A DNA stretch of 64,000 bases from Ehretia macrophylla (lineage: Eukaryota; Streptophyta; Magnoliopsida; Boraginales; Ehretiaceae), in NCBI GenBank assembly GCA_037974665.1, contig CM075766.1, positions 47,357,569 to 47,421,568 of the forward strand, in the 5' to 3' direction. A program made the position numbers and the translations under genes. Shown here piece after piece: positions 21,991-34,891 of the stretch; the stretch's first letter is position 1, and the number at the start of each line of letters is the position of its first letter. The notes beneath the pieces are model-generated. The model did no database searches. It worked only from the letters and a program-made list of their open reading frames with translations, and was not told the origin of the DNA.

Positions 21991-24900
21991 CTTTCATTTC
22001 ATCCTACGCTTCCTTCCACTTTTCCACATTGATCTAGCCCTATCGCTTGACTGACACATGGAACTATAAGCTTCAAATGAGACATCCATCTATTTGCCAG
22101 TTGTTTGTGACACGAGAAAGAAAGCTTCATCGAGTCGTCTATGTGGAACATTCTTCGTTAGGTCTGGTATGGATCGTTCTCTTCATCTGTTTGGTGGCAG
22201 GTGGGATAGGGCAAAACAAGCTAAGCCTAAGGAGCAGAGCTAAGTAATCAAAAGCATGAGATAGCTGAGTGAAGGGCGGGAAAAGTTGGGCTTTTGACTC
22301 AGTTAATATAAAAAGTGATCCTGAAGAGACTCTATAGGCTGGATTTCCTTTACGTTATTTTTGAGTTCCAGGAATCCTAAATTATTAAACATAGGAATCC
22401 GCATCAAAAAAAGATACCATTGATCTGGGCTTTGAATATCAATATCTGATCTTGGCTGCTGGATGATTGGATAGATGAGAAAATGGCAAGACTTCACTCT
22501 ATTCCACGTTTTCACCCTTTCGATGGTCCGACATATAGCCCTTCGCCTTGCTAAGCTCATGATACCACCAACATAGACCAAGACCCTCTTTCGAAAGAGA
22601 ACGGGTGGATAAAACGATGACCCTAACTAAAGTTTCGAATCTTGCTTTAAGCGCTTCAGAATTTGTTAACCGTGCTTCCTCCGAAGTGCTCGACATCACA
22701 GTGTGATCAGCTTGTGCTATGGCGAGCAAGCAAAAGTATGATTTGGGGAGAAAGCATGTCCCTGAATGTGGTGATGCTACGCTATTTGATCAGTAGATCG
22801 TGCATGAGCTTTTGAGTCTTTGGCGTCATCATGAAAGATTTTCGGTATTCCTACCAAAAGACTAACAAGATAGTTAACAGGTCATCCTCAGAGTTTTAAC
22901 TAACCGAATCCACTTTTTGATGTGCTTGCTTTGCCTCTGCCTTATCATCTAAAATCTTTGATCTTTTTTTCGGGCCTTGCCTTGTTGGCCTACCAAAAAA
23001 ATTGGCTTTTTTTTATTTGATTGAAGCGATCTTCGCTTACGGGTCATTTTCTAAATACCTTTCGGTCGTGACCCAAAAAAAGTGAGCTAGCTTAGCACTT
23101 AGCTTAGGAAAGCGATATCGTGCGTACTAAGGCGCATAGACATCAAGTCGTTGTGCGGCAACCCCTCTTTAGGATGTTTTCCACTCTTTCTCTTGCAATT
23201 GGTTGAATCTTGAATGTCTTTTTTGCTCCGCCTTCCCTTTTCATGCATTAGGCGACACCGATCTAAAATAGAGTTAACAGGGGAAATGTCTCATCCAAGC
23301 GAGCATGATAGTGGCATGCCCTCTCTTTCACAGGCATGATTGAATCGAAGTCATAGGGCCTAAAAGAAATACAAAATGAATTGCCTTTTGTTCTCAGATC
23401 CGCCAATTGGGGAAATAACTGAGACAACCACTTCTTCCTTTCCTTGTAATACACTAGACTGTAGAGAACTTTAGTAGGACCATGGCATCAATGCACCTTT
23501 TCGTCGATACTTATTTACGTAAACGTCATGTGAATGCAATGTCAATGGTATGATGACGTAGTTGGCTCCTATTAGCATGAGAGATAGATATGAAATATCT
23601 CTTTTAAATTATTTTGAAGTGCTAGGCTCAATAGTATCCTCCCATGAGATGAGCTGGGCAAGGATAGGTTCATTCTTGTATGAAGAAGAATCCTTCTTAC
23701 TGGAGAGATTGGATACGCACCATTGCGTTATCAACTTGAATCTTAGCTCAGCCAGCCCGAGTTATGACTTCACTTTACGTAGTCTCCTTACCCTAGGAGC
23801 GAACGATCTTGCCTCCGTATTTAAGCCAGTCTCTTTGCAACAGGGGACGAGTGCAGTGATTTCTTCATACAATCGGGGCGGGCAGGAAGATAGTCTATGG
23901 AGACTAGTAGCTTTGGAGTAGATTCTTCGACTGGCATGTATGAATCCTAAAAAAATCCCGAAGGTCTAGTCTAGAAAAAACCCAGTGGCATAGCTTTTTG
24001 GTAGGAAAGGTGGTCACAAGAACAACCCTTTGAACTCTATTAGCTCTTCGACTCTATAAAGAACACTTGCTTTCAGGCCGTTTGGCCCCTTTACCCCATC
24101 TTTTTCGCTTGCTATGAGCGTGATTGCTGGTCAAAACGGTCTTTCTTTGCCGGTTGCCGAAGGCTTAAAATCGACAGAATGCCCCAGTAATGTTGCACTT
24201 CATTGGCTGATTTAACAGCAGTAGCATCAGTGGCTTGGCTTTTCTAGGATTGCAAGCACCCTTTCACTCTACCCTATGTTATTCTATACGCCATGGAAGC
24301 CTCCCATGCCCTATTCAGTACTTTCTTCATTATCCACTGATGAACCCTTTGATCAAACCTTCCCTACCTGAAGTGGTGGGGATTGTCTTCCAGGCATAGA
24401 TATAGGAAAGGGCTCTACCCCTACCCAACTCGAAGAAGCAGCTCTTTCTAGTTATCGTAAGAGAGACCGCAAAAAGTAGGGATTGGTTGGAACAGCTGCC
24501 ATGGCTTGAATTTGAGTGGATGCCTAAATTGAGGAGTCATTTCCGCTGCTAGGAGATGCCAAATGCGCATGCCTAGTCTCATCTCGAAGACGGAGACCTC
24601 TTTTGGAAAGAAAGCCCTACCCGCTCCAATCGCTCATCCCATCTCTGAAGAAAGGACCAATACTAGCAAGAACTAGACTGCCTAGTTGATAGGTTAGCTC
24701 GCTACATCAGGTATTGGATATTTGTCTCAGTTATAGGAAATAGCATCGGTGAGGAGGGGGAAGATACTGTAAGGATTTTGAAGACGAAGAAGCTTGCATA
24801 TCTATCGAAGAGATTAGTTTGACCTGCTATTGGAGGCCAGTCGTAAAGTTGGTTCACCAGCAATGGCAGCTCGTGGGTCTGTGTTAAACGATGGAGGCCC

Positions 24901-26371
24901 GTGTAAACTTACGTCTAACGATCTTTCGGGTCGTTCGGGTTGAGGAAGCTATTAGTTGCGACCCTGGTTGAAACCCAAGGCCTTGCCCTCTCTGAGGGAC
25001 TCAAGCTTATCGATCTTGGGTCTAACCAAGCTACACCTTCTGTTCAAGCGAAGAACTTCAATTTCTGGTGGAGACAGGCCTTAAGCTTGAATCTAAATCT
25101 AGTAGAAGGTTTCAAAATCAAATAGGGTTTGCTATTTGATAAACATTGTTATTATTATTTAATGGGCAGGGAACGATTTTCAACCGATCAGCTTATTTAA
25201 TTTCCTGGAAGGATCATTTCAAAAATCATGGTCAACCGAATCCAATGAGTCCAATCCCGCAAAGACCTGGCTCGCTTAAGAAGGAATATAAATCCCTTTA
25301 GTTATACCTTTGCTTACGGAGAGAATAGACCAAATAAGTTTGTTATTAGGTGCCTAGTCCCTCGTCAATAGTGTAAGCACTCTAGACTGACCTCGTTGAT
25401 AGAAAAGAAAGGGAGATAAAATCAAGTAGAAGGACATGCTTTTGGAAAAAACTGGAATTTCTTCCCTGGTGTTGTCCAAGCTTACTATCCGTTAAGTTGC
25501 TTTGGGTAAGTGTATCACTGCTCTTTGTTGAATCCTTCTGAGCTAAGCGAAATACCTCCTAACACTCTTGTAAATAGAAATGGGTTAGGATGATTATATT
25601 AACACATCCAAGTCAATATCGAACTAGTTTGACTTAAGCCATTCTGTATCCGCTTGTCTGTTGGGGCGAATCTGCAAAGGTCAGAAAGAGAAGAAAAAAG
25701 ACGACTCTATCTCTTAGTTAGCCAAGATTTAAAGCTCTCTCCAGAAAGCAAGCAAGCTGAGCAGTTTTCACTCTGTCTAGTGAAAAAGAAAGCTTATAGA
25801 ATGCTGTAAAGTGATCATAGAAAATTCATACATACCGATTCGCCGCGTGAAAACTACTAGTTGAATATTAGCCTTATTACCGTTCCTGACCCCTAGCCAA
25901 TAGGATACTTACTCTATCTGTTGAGTTGAGTTGTCTCCCCTCGGGGGTCAAGGTAGAGTAATTCTAGCTTACTTCTTATTAAAGGTATCCATGTCATTTC
26001 ACTGAAGGCCAAAGACCGCTTATTCTTCTTTTTCACATGAATAGGGTTCAAAAGAGAACGACTCTTGTTTGGTTCTATCTTAAAAGAGGAAGATTCCACG
26101 TGCTAGCCGAAAGGCCGCTTATGATTCTGCGTTCATTCGGTACTCTAAATAAAGGAAAGAAGTTGCGCGAGGTCAAGAGGAGGAAGAGAAAAAGAAGCAG
26201 CTATTTCACCATATATAATAACCACAGTTTTCGGGTTATCAAGCATAAGCGTAGTAGATCTTCGTTAAGAAGAAACTCCTTGCCACTACCGGCATTACCT
26301 ATTTTGAAGAAAAAAAGTGTCTGATCTTTTCCAGGCCAATAAGCCTCTTTTTCTAATTCTTTAATTCATTT
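21991..26371. other. Gene-free spacer, mitochondrial-like
   Basis: No gene recognised. The longest frame is 23562-23921 (119 codons, plus), without a known motif. A Lys/Arg-rich frame at 26037-26324 (95 codons, plus) contains SLRRNSLPLPALP and could be a degenerate mitochondrial ORF, but I cannot name it. Frames at 22303-22581, 22499-22729 and 24940-25125 are likewise unidentified. Confidence 0.45.
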
Positions 26372-26443
26372 CTTATCAAGTAGGAATTGAACCTACAACC
26401 AGTCAGTTAATCATTGACTGCTCTACCACTGAGCTATTGAGAT
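26372..26443 (-). pseudogene. trnN: Decayed plastid-type trnN-GUU
   Basis: Over 72 bases the minus strand follows plastid-type tRNA-Asn, the form used by angiosperm mitochondria: 'tagctcagtggtagagc' (D arm), then the anticodon arm, and 'gtaggttcaattcctac' (T arm). The anticodon position reads ATT rather than GTT, position 33 is G instead of the universal U, the T loop has TTCAA instead of TTCGA, and the acceptor has two mismatches. It therefore cannot be a working tRNA. Every CpG I can place in the ancestral gene has changed to TG or CA. Confidence 0.85.
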
Positions 26444-27273
26444 GGGCTTCTTTAAGAATTGGTTTGCTAAATCGACTCACAATCTTATGGGGCGATTCCA
26501 ATTCTTGTGAAGTTGAAAGGGCAGAGTTTCGTATTTACTTAGATAAGATAAGGTCGGAGAATTAAACAAAATAGTAAGTACGGTTTGCTTGGGTGGAGTT
26601 AAAGCGAAAGCACAGAAAGAAGGATCTCAAGAGAAGAGAGTCCTTTTGTGGCCCACTATTTGTTAAACCCCCTTTTCTCTCGCAATCGGACATGTTGCGG
26701 TGTAAACAGTGATCTTTTTTGTTGTGCTTGAATGGGGTTCATTTGTTAAAGTTGGAGAAGGAGCTGGGACTGTTTGACTGCTCACTCCATCTCTTCTCCT
26801 TGCTGCTGCAAGTCCCGTCCCACATCCGCGATTGGTGAGAGTAATGTAGAGGAAGACTTTTGTTCAAAATCAGGATAGTGTTCAATAAACCACTGTTGAT
26901 ACAATAGAAGTAGAAACTCTTAATGCAATATATGGTGGTGAAGACATTCCCGCTGCTACAATTGGAGTTGACGGTCCTAGTTCTTTTACAGTAAGAGATG
27001 TTGCTGGAATAACCAGTGCTAGTGACTTGACTGTTGGAAGAGGAACCACTGTTAGAAATGTTCATGTAGAAGATTCTATTTCATTTCCTGGTATATACGA
27101 AGTTCTTTTGATCTTATACGCTTCAGAGGTTGGATGAGGTTAATCAATAGGGAAATCTGTTGGTATTTAATCTTCCTCTAAAAAATGCTTTTCAATTTCA
27201 TGGGAATCTTATATCCATAAAGGATCTGACTCAATTCAATAGAAACTTCACTTCTACCCTGTGTGGTCTTGGA
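26444..27273. other. Spacer up to the Tekay element
   Basis: Apart from the open segment at 26889-27137, nothing is recognisable. The minus-strand frame at 26739-27065 is the shadow of that open segment. Confidence 0.5.
26889..27137 (+). CDS. Unrecognised open segment without a start codon, internally repetitive
   Basis: An open frame of 82 codons begins right after a TAA and lacks an initial ATG. The composition looks like real protein: rich in Val, Thr, Gly and Asp with alternating hydrophobic residues, as in beta-strand proteins. It contains VDTIEVETLNAIYGGED and SSFTVRDVAGITSASDLTV. TTVDTIEVE near the start resembles TTVRNVHVE near the end, which suggests a repeat unit. It probably is the 3' part of a longer, truncated gene of unknown, perhaps foreign, origin. 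I do not recognise the family. Confidence 0.3.
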   Translation, partial: TTVDTIEVETLNAIYGGEDIPAATIGVDGPSSFTVRDVAGITSASDLTVGRGTTVRNVHVEDSISFPGIYEVLLILYASEVG

Positions 27274-27278
27274 GCTTA

Positions 27279-29773
27279 TGTGACGCCCGAGATTTAGCCA
27301 TGCATTTAATTACTGTTGCATCCCTTGTTTGCGCATTTACTTCTGTGCTTTACTAACTGACTTTTGTGACTACTATTCATTCCGTTTTTAAACTGCCTTC
27401 TATTAGTTAATTAGCATTTTTATTAAATCATATTAATTGTTAAAGTAATGGGAAAAATGTGCAATTGAGCTAGGGACGATAGGAGAGCTCGTTTAGAAAA
27501 TGATTTTTATAGTTGAATGAATAGTATTACGTAACTAACTTAGGTAATTAATTAGCTAGCATATATTTTACTATCTAAGCTCGTTTTAAGCTCAATAAGC
27601 GCATTATATTAGATCACTTAAGCACCCAAATGACCCCACCTCAACTTAGCCCTTTTATATATCATTTAAACTCTCAAAATGCAAAAGAAAAAAAAAATTA
27701 AAAGCTGAATAGGAGCAGGAGCAGGCCGACAGCAGCAAACAGTGAGGAAAAAACAATTTTTTCTCTTCAATCCTTCATTTCAAGCCACTCCAAGCCTTGA
27801 GCAACTAGTGTAGGGTGTTTGCAAGGTTCCTAGGCACTCATACGCGTATTGGTGAGGGATTTCACGGCTTGTTTTTGCATTTCTAAATAGTTTCTCTTTT
27901 CTTGATTGGTTGAAAATGTGTTCAAATGCCATTGTATTAGTTATCTATGCTATTATACCATGTATATGAATGCTAGAGAACATATTTGAGCCATCGTTTC
28001 GCAATTTAAACGGTTAGAATCGTTAGTTTGATTTTTAGGGTGAATAGTGACGTTTTTCTAGGGTTTTGCGTAATTGCTTGAATTAGCTCGATTAAATGCT
28101 TCTAATAGATGCCTTAGGTGCTAGTGAAGGTAATCTAATAGCCCCGTGCACTTGCATTGTCCTTAAATCGCTAAAAAGGTAAAATAGCCGACTTTAATTT
28201 GGGGCTTTCGGGGTTAATACGAATCCGAGTGGATTCGGGCTTCAATTCTAGTATCCTTAGGCTACCTAGGTGCTATAGAAGCCTTGATATCCCTTGTTTG
28301 AAGCCCAGACAATGTATGTGTAGTTTAAAGCCATAAGAGGGAATTTGGGGCTTTCGGGGTAATCGCGGGAAATTGAATGAGTTAGAGGGTTGAGAGGGTA
28401 CCTTGAGGGTTCGTTAGAAGGTTGGGAGAGTTTCCTTAGAAAATGGAATCACTAACTTTGGTTTGGAAGAGAAATAGTTCGAAAAACAAAGGGTTTTAGG
28501 TACAATTTCGGTTGACTCACACTTCTAAACCCATTGCATGACTTCTTAAGTGTTTATATGTGGATTCAAGTTTATTTGGAGCTTTTGGTATAATTCTATG
28601 CTTATTTTGTATATGTTCCTTTGTAAACTGCTTATTAGCTTCTATAATTGCTTCTATTCTAATTGCATCGAGGTCAACCTACTTTGTTGATCCTCCTATG
28701 TGTTAATGCTTATATTATTGCTATTAAATTGCCATTGTTAAGTGCATTTCATAGTGGTTGCGCAACCATAGTGTCAGGGGCAGATGTGTTGAATATCGGC
28801 TGGGCGGCAGAGGGCTTGCCATTGGATATTCAAACTCCATGCCCTAGTCCCTCATTCACCTGGTCCGGAGATTGCCAGGGGATGTTGGGTCGTAGGATTA
28901 TCGGGGTACATCCGGAGTACAACCACTGGAGTGTTTGGGGATTATGCCGGCTTATCGTGATCGTGCTCGTGGTTCGTGGATCGTGAATGAAGACCAGTGA
29001 AGATTGGTGTATAGGGGATTGTGTGAAATGTATCCTTTTAAATGTGTGGTCACTTAAGTTATCATTGTTTCTTAAATTGTCTAAGTGATATTGTTGTATG
29101 ACTGTATTATCTGTTGCATTGCACGCCCCGGGACTATATCCCTCACTGGGCAACAGTGGTTGCTCATACCTCGATATATGTTTCAGGAGACGCTGAGGGT
29201 GATCCCCAGCTTGTTGAGTTAGTTGAGGAGGAGGAAGTTCAGATTGACCCTTTACCTTAGTTGCTGTGCCTGATAGCTTGAGGTGGTTTAATTCCTTGCT
29301 GCTTTGTGGAAGGCTCAACTGTTTATTTTATGTCCTATTTTGTAGCCTAAGGGCTATGTATATGCTTGTTGTATAAGTTGAAGACTAGTTGCTTGCGGTG
29401 GACCTTTGAAAGCCTATGTACTGTAATAACTTATGTTTTACTCTATTCGCTTTGCTTGCTTGGGAGTGAATGGCTTAAAGTAGAAATGTTTGATATTTCA
29501 ATTATGTTTATTTCATTTCCTAGAATGTCATGATTATAAAACTATGTTGATAACAAGTTCTCGCATGCTTGTGTGTTTGGGAACTATTGTGTACCATAAG
29601 GCTCGGATGGCCTTAGGACTTTGTTGTTTAATTAAGAAAAGCTTGTATTGTATTGTTGGGACTTTGTTTGAGTGATTACAGGTTTTTAGAATGTCCACGC
29701 TACAGGGAAGACTCTGTCCGTGTGTCGGGTCCGGACTTAACCTTTAGCTTGGGGGTTGGGTCGGAGCGTGACA
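27279..29773 (+). repeat. 5' LTR of the Tekay-type element
   Basis: 2495 bp, TG...CA, ending 'gtcggagcgtgaca'. It should hold the promoter and polyadenylation signals of the element, but I could not place them with confidence. Antisense and sense open frames inside it (28663-28986, 28830-29318, 29490-29675) recur in the 3' LTR and look like chance frames. Confidence 0.95.
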
Positions 29774-29779
29774 TTTAAG

Positions 29780-29791
29780 TGGTATCAGAGC
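29780..29791 (+). other. Primer binding site (initiator tRNA-Met)
   Basis: TGGTATCAGAGC, six bases after the LTR end, complements the 3' end of plant initiator tRNA-Met, as in most plant Ty3 and copia elements. It primes minus-strand cDNA synthesis. Confidence 0.95.
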
Positions 29792-30115
29792 TATAAATTG
29801 CATGACGCCGGGTTAAATTTCTCGGTCTGTGGGTAGAGATTTGTTATGTGACTTTGTGAATACATGAGTCCTTGATTTTGATTGACCTAAGTGAAATTTG
29901 AATTAGGGATGAACATGCTAGCATGGAAATAGAATATCAAGAGTCTAGAATGTCAAGTATGATCTAGTGATTTATGTGTACTTCAAGAATGTGGAATATC
30001 TATTTGAACTTCTATGTACTTGACTTTATTTGGACTTTTCTTTATGTGTTTACTTATAAATTGCATATATACATATATATACTTGTCATAACACTTTGCA
30101 TTCTAGCTACTCGAG

Positions 30116-31340
30116 ATGGGGCCCCGCCGTCGTACTAATAATCCGAATGTTGGTGGAGAACCCGAGGGGGTTCATGGGCAAGAAGCTGAGGTGTCCGAAA
30201 ATGCACCGCATGTTCAAGAACCGAGCATTGCACAGATCTTGGCCACGATGGCCACGGCTATGAACACTATCGCCCAATTTGTTACACAACAGGGTCAGCC
30301 GGGGGTCGTCGGAGGTAATCAGGCTGCGAGAGCCGGAGGTAGTGGTCCTACCGGAGGGAATCTGTATGACCGGTTTATACATCACGGGGCCTATACTTTC
30401 TTTGGGGAGCCGGACGATATGAAGGCTGAGATGTGGCTAAGGAAGTTTGAGAGAGTGGCAGCAATACTTGAGTGCCATGATGACAGGAAGATTACTTATG
30501 CCACTTTCCTTCTCGAGGGTGATGCTGAAGATTGGTGGCATACCGTCAGTGAGAAATGAGAAGCCGAGGGCGTTCATCATTCATGGGCTGACTTTGTCCG
30601 AGAATTTCGAGACAAGTATATATCGGTTGTTGCCCGCGAGAGGCGTCAAACAGAGTTCATAAACTTGAAGCAGGGAAGTATGACGGTAGATCAATACGAG
30701 GCTACTTTTACTCGGCTTTCCCGTTATGCACCAGCTTTGATTCAGCCGGAGGACATGAAGATCCAGAGGTTCATCCTGGGTTTGAGGAGGGATATTATGC
30801 TGAACTTGTCTTCAAATGATTTTCCCAACTATGCTGCAGTAGTCCGAGCCGCCTCGAGGTATGAGAAACGGAAGGCCGATGTGTTAGCCGAGACCAGTCA
30901 ATCGAGTAAACGGTTTCAGTCTCAGAGTCAAGGGTACCAGGGGCAGGCTGAAATCAGTTGGGCAGAGTTCACAGCCGAGGCAGACTCAGAGTTATACAGG
31001 GCCTACTCAGACTCAGGCACGACCAGTTCAGAGTCAGACTCAGAGTCAGTTCCGTCCAGCAGTTTCCCGTTCGCAGCAGGGTAGTTCAGCTACCTCTACT
31101 AACAGAGCTCATTCGGGAGGCACTGTTGCAAGACGTCACCAGCTGTGCAGCTTCTGTCAGCGCCAGGGCCACACTGAGGATGTTTGTTGGAAGAAACATA
31201 ACAAGTGTACAGGTTGAGGCAGTGATCAGCACAGGGTTAAAAACTGTCAAAAATTTAAGAACCCTAGGGGTCAGACATCAACTCAGAACTCTCAGACAAG
31301 GGCACCAGCTGCAGCACCACCACCACGAGGTCAGGCCCGT
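30116..31340 (+). pseudogene. gag: gag region (capsid and zinc knuckle), broken
   Basis: It starts at ATG 30116 (MGPRRRTNNPNVGG). The retrotransposon gag domain is clear (EMWLRKFERVAAILECHD, LEGDAEDWW, later SMTVDQYEATFTRLSRYAP and RFILGLRRDI). The frame is stopped by a TGA at 30557-30559 where the family has Trp, continues in the same frame to about 30950, then shifts. In the new frame a Gln/Ser/Thr-rich linker leads to a CX2CX4HX4C zinc knuckle (CSFCQRQGHTEDVC, 31146-31187), followed by another TGA about 30 bases on. Gag would package the element RNA. This copy cannot make full-length Gag. Confidence 0.9.
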
Positions 31341-34300
31341 GTATTTGCTTTGGATGCTGAGGAGCTTCCGGATACAACCACTGTGGTAGAAGGTATTTTT
31401 CTTCTTAATGATCAATCAGTTAAGGTTTTAATTGATTCTGGGGCTTCACATTCTTTTATTACTCCTACTTGTGCACAAAATGCTAAATTGAAACATGATA
31501 AACTATTGCATGAGATTGTGGTTTATACTCCTATGGGTCCGAAGTTTGTTACTAGATCTATTTGCAGAGCATGTAGTATTTTTATTGAGGGTCGTGTTTT
31601 TCCTACTGATTTGATTATCCTACCCTTCAATGACTTTGAAATTATATTGGGGATGGACTGGTTAAGTAAATATTATGCCCAGCTTGATTGTAGAAAGAAG
31701 ATTGTGTATCTAGAAATGCCTGACTAGCCTATACTTAAAATAGTTGATAGTAGAAAATCTACGGGAACTCCTATTATTTCTTCTATTAGGGCATCTAAAT
31801 TATTGAGCAAGGGTTGTGAGGCTTATCTTGCATATTTGATTAATCAACCTGGGGATCAATTGAAATTGAATGATGTACCTATCGTGAGAGAGTTTCCGGG
31901 GGTCTTTCCTGAGGAATTACCTGGGTTACCGCCTGATAGAGAGATAGAGTTCATGATTGATTTATTGCTGGGGACTTCACCTATCTCTATGACTCAGTAT
32001 AGAATAGCTCCACCTGAATTGCAGGAATTGAAAGTTCAATTGCAGGGCTTGCTTGAGAAGGGATTCATTCAGCTGAGTTCTTCACCGTGGGGTGCGCCAG
32101 TTCTATTCGTTAAAAAGAAAGATGGATCTCTTCGCCTATGCATTGATTATCAGGGTCTTAATCAGGTAACCATCAAAAATAAATATCCTTTGCCTTTAAT
32201 CGAAGAGTTATTTGATCAGTTGCAAGGCGCCAGGGTATTCTCTAAATTTGATCTGAGGCAGGGCTATTATCAACTGAGGATTAAGAAAGATGATGTTCCT
32301 AAAACTGCTTTCAGAACTCGATATGGCCATTATGAGTTTGTTGTCTTACCGTTTGGTTTTACTAATGCTCCCGCCGCATTCATGGACTTAATGCAGAGGG
32401 TATTCCGTCCTTATCTGGACCAATTTGTGGTCATATTCATTGATGATATCCTTGTCTATTCTAAATCAGAGGCAGAACATGAACAGCATCTCAGAATTGT
32501 GTTGCAGACTCTTCAGGAGCATCAGTTATTAGCAAAGTTTAGCAAATGTGAATTCTGGCTTAAGCAAGTTGCTTTTCTTGGCCATATTATCTCGCAGGAT
32601 GGTATTTCTGTTGATCCAGCGAAGATTGAAGTTGTGTTATCTTGGAAACGACCTGAAACTGTCACGGAGATTCGTAGCTTCCTTGGTTTAGCTGGGTATT
32701 ATCGGAGGTTTGTCAAGGATTTCTCTAAGATTGCAGGGCCTTTAACTCAACTTACTCAGAAGAAAACAGTTTTTGACTGGAGTGATAAATGCGAGGCCAG
32801 CTTCCAGGAATTGAAGAAAAGATTGACTACAGCTCCTATTCTTGCTTTACCTGAGGGTTATGATAATCTGGTGATCTATAGTGATGCTTCGAAGGAAGGT
32901 CTAGGTTGTGTATTGATGCAGAATGGCAGGGTTATTGCTTATGCTTCCAGGAAGCTGAAGCCTTATGAACTCAACTATCCGACTCATGATCTTGAGCTTA
33001 CAGCTATCATTCTTGCATTAAAGAAATGGTGTCATTATCTCTGGGGCAACAAGTTTGAAATCTTTACAGATCATAAGAGCTTGAAATATCTATTTTCACA
33101 GAAAGAGCTGAACATGAGGCAGAGGCATTGGCTGGAATTACTTGAGGACTATAACTGCACTATTAACTACCTATCGGGCAAGGCCAATATTGTTGCTGAT
33201 GCTTTGAGTCGAAAGGCTACTGTTGCTAGCTTGATTATCAAGAATTGGGAATTCATGGAAGAATTGTGCTTATGGAAGCCTAGTACTTCAAATTCTGGTA
33301 TTCAATTTGCAATTTTGCAGATTCAATCTTTGTTATTATCCAGGATTTGAGAAGCTCAACAAGCTGATCTTCAATTGTTGAAAGTCTTAGAGAATTCTAA
33401 AAGGGGAGAGTCGGATTTCAAACTGCACGACGATGGTATTCTCAAATTCAAAGGTAGAATCTGTATTCCGAATGATCCAACTCTGAAGAAGGATATTCTT
33501 GCTAAGGCACACAGTTCCAGATATACTATCCATCCAGGCAGTACTAAAATGTATAGAGATTTGAAGCAGAATTTCTGGTGGAATAATATGAAGAGAGAAA
33601 TTGCTGACTATGTTGCTCGATGCCTTACTTGTCCGAAAGTTAAAGCAGAACATCAGAGGCCTGCAGGGTTATTGCAGCCTTTGGCTATTCCTGTTTGGAA
33701 ATGGGATCATATTACCATGGATTTCGTATCTGATTTACTGAGGTCTTCGAAGGGTAATGACTCAGTTTGGGTTATTGTGGATAGACTGACCAAGACTTCT
33801 CACTTTATTGCTAAAAAGAAGTCTAATTCTCTTGATAAACTGGTAGAGTTGTATATTGAGAATGTTGTCGGACTTCATGGAATTCCAAAGAGTATCGTGT
33901 CAGATAGAGATCCCAGATTCACATCTCAGTTCTGGCAAAAGATTCAGAAAGCTTTGGGCACGAATTTGAATTTCAGTACAGCTTATCATCCTCAGACAGA
34001 TGGTCAATCCGAGAGAACTATCTTAATCCTCGAGGATATGTTGCGGGCTTGTATTCTGGACTTTAGTAAAAGTTGGGAGAAGTATTTGCCACTCGCAGAG
34101 TTCGCCTATAACAATAGTTATCAAGCTACTATTGGTATGGCACCATATGAGGCACTATATGGGCGTAAATGTCGGTATCCTCTCTTCTAGGATGATGTTG
34201 GCGAGATGAAGACTATCGACCCAACTCTCTTACCTGAAATGAACAAAATGATTGATCATGTGCAGCTTATCAGAAAAAGAATGCTTACAGCACAGAGCCG

Positions 34301-34891
34301 GCAAAAGAGTTATGGAGATAGACGCCGTCGTGATCTGAAATTTGTTGTAGGGGATCGAGTATTTCTGAAAATTTCTCCTCGCAAGGGTTTGATTCGGCAT
34401 GGTAAAGGAGGTAAACTCAGTCCTCGATATGTGGGACCATTTGAGATAACTGAAACTGTTGGTGATTTGGCTTATCATCTAGCTTTACCTCCCAGTCTGG
34501 GCAGAATTCATGACGTATTCCATGTTTCTATGCTTCGGAAGTATATCAGCCAGATCCCTCTCACATACTTGAGCCGGAACCGCTAGAGATCAGTGAAACT
34601 TTGACCTACACAGAGAAACCTCTTCGAATTGTTGATCAGAAAGTTCAGGAGCTGAGGACTAAAAGCATTCCGATGGTTAAAGTTCTGTGGGATCATCACG
34701 GAGTAGAGGATGCGACGTGGGAAAGAGAGGATCAGATGCGGGAACGGTATCCAGAGTTATTCGCCGAATCATGTAAGAATTGCGTGGACGCAATTAGTTT
34801 AAGGGGGAGAGGATGTGACGCCCGAGATTTAGCCATGCATTTAATTACTGTTGCATCCCTTGTTTGCGCATTTACTTCTGTGCTTTACTAA
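31341..34891 (+). pseudogene. pol: pol: protease, RT, RNase H, integrase, chromodomain, broken
   Basis: Domains are in normal Ty3 order. Aspartic protease has VLIDSGASHSFI near 31420. RT includes [39 protein letters not shown] and the active site FIDD at 32436-32447. RNase H has VIYSDAS near 32870. Integrase has a His/Cys zinc domain (HSSRYTIHPG ... CLTCPKVK) and a DDE core (TMDFVSDL, SDRDPRF, TDGQSERT). The chromodomain is at about 34616-34760 (VLWDHHGVEDATWERED). Three in-frame stops (31725-31727 TAG, 33348-33350 TGA, 34188-34190 TAG) and a frameshift near 34550 break it. The catalytic residues I can see are intact, so the damage is recent. The chromodomain would steer insertion to heterochromatin. 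Confidence 0.95.
34798..34813 (+). other. Polypurine tract
   Basis: 'ttaagggggagagga' lies directly before the 3' LTR. It is the plus-strand primer site for reverse transcription. Confidence 0.9.

Noticed and set aside
28830-29318. 162-codon minus-strand frame in the 5' LTR, repeated at 36364-36852 in the 3' LTR
   Set aside because: It is antisense to the element and sits in LTR sequence. The two copies agree because the LTRs are duplicates. No domain or codon signal supports a gene.
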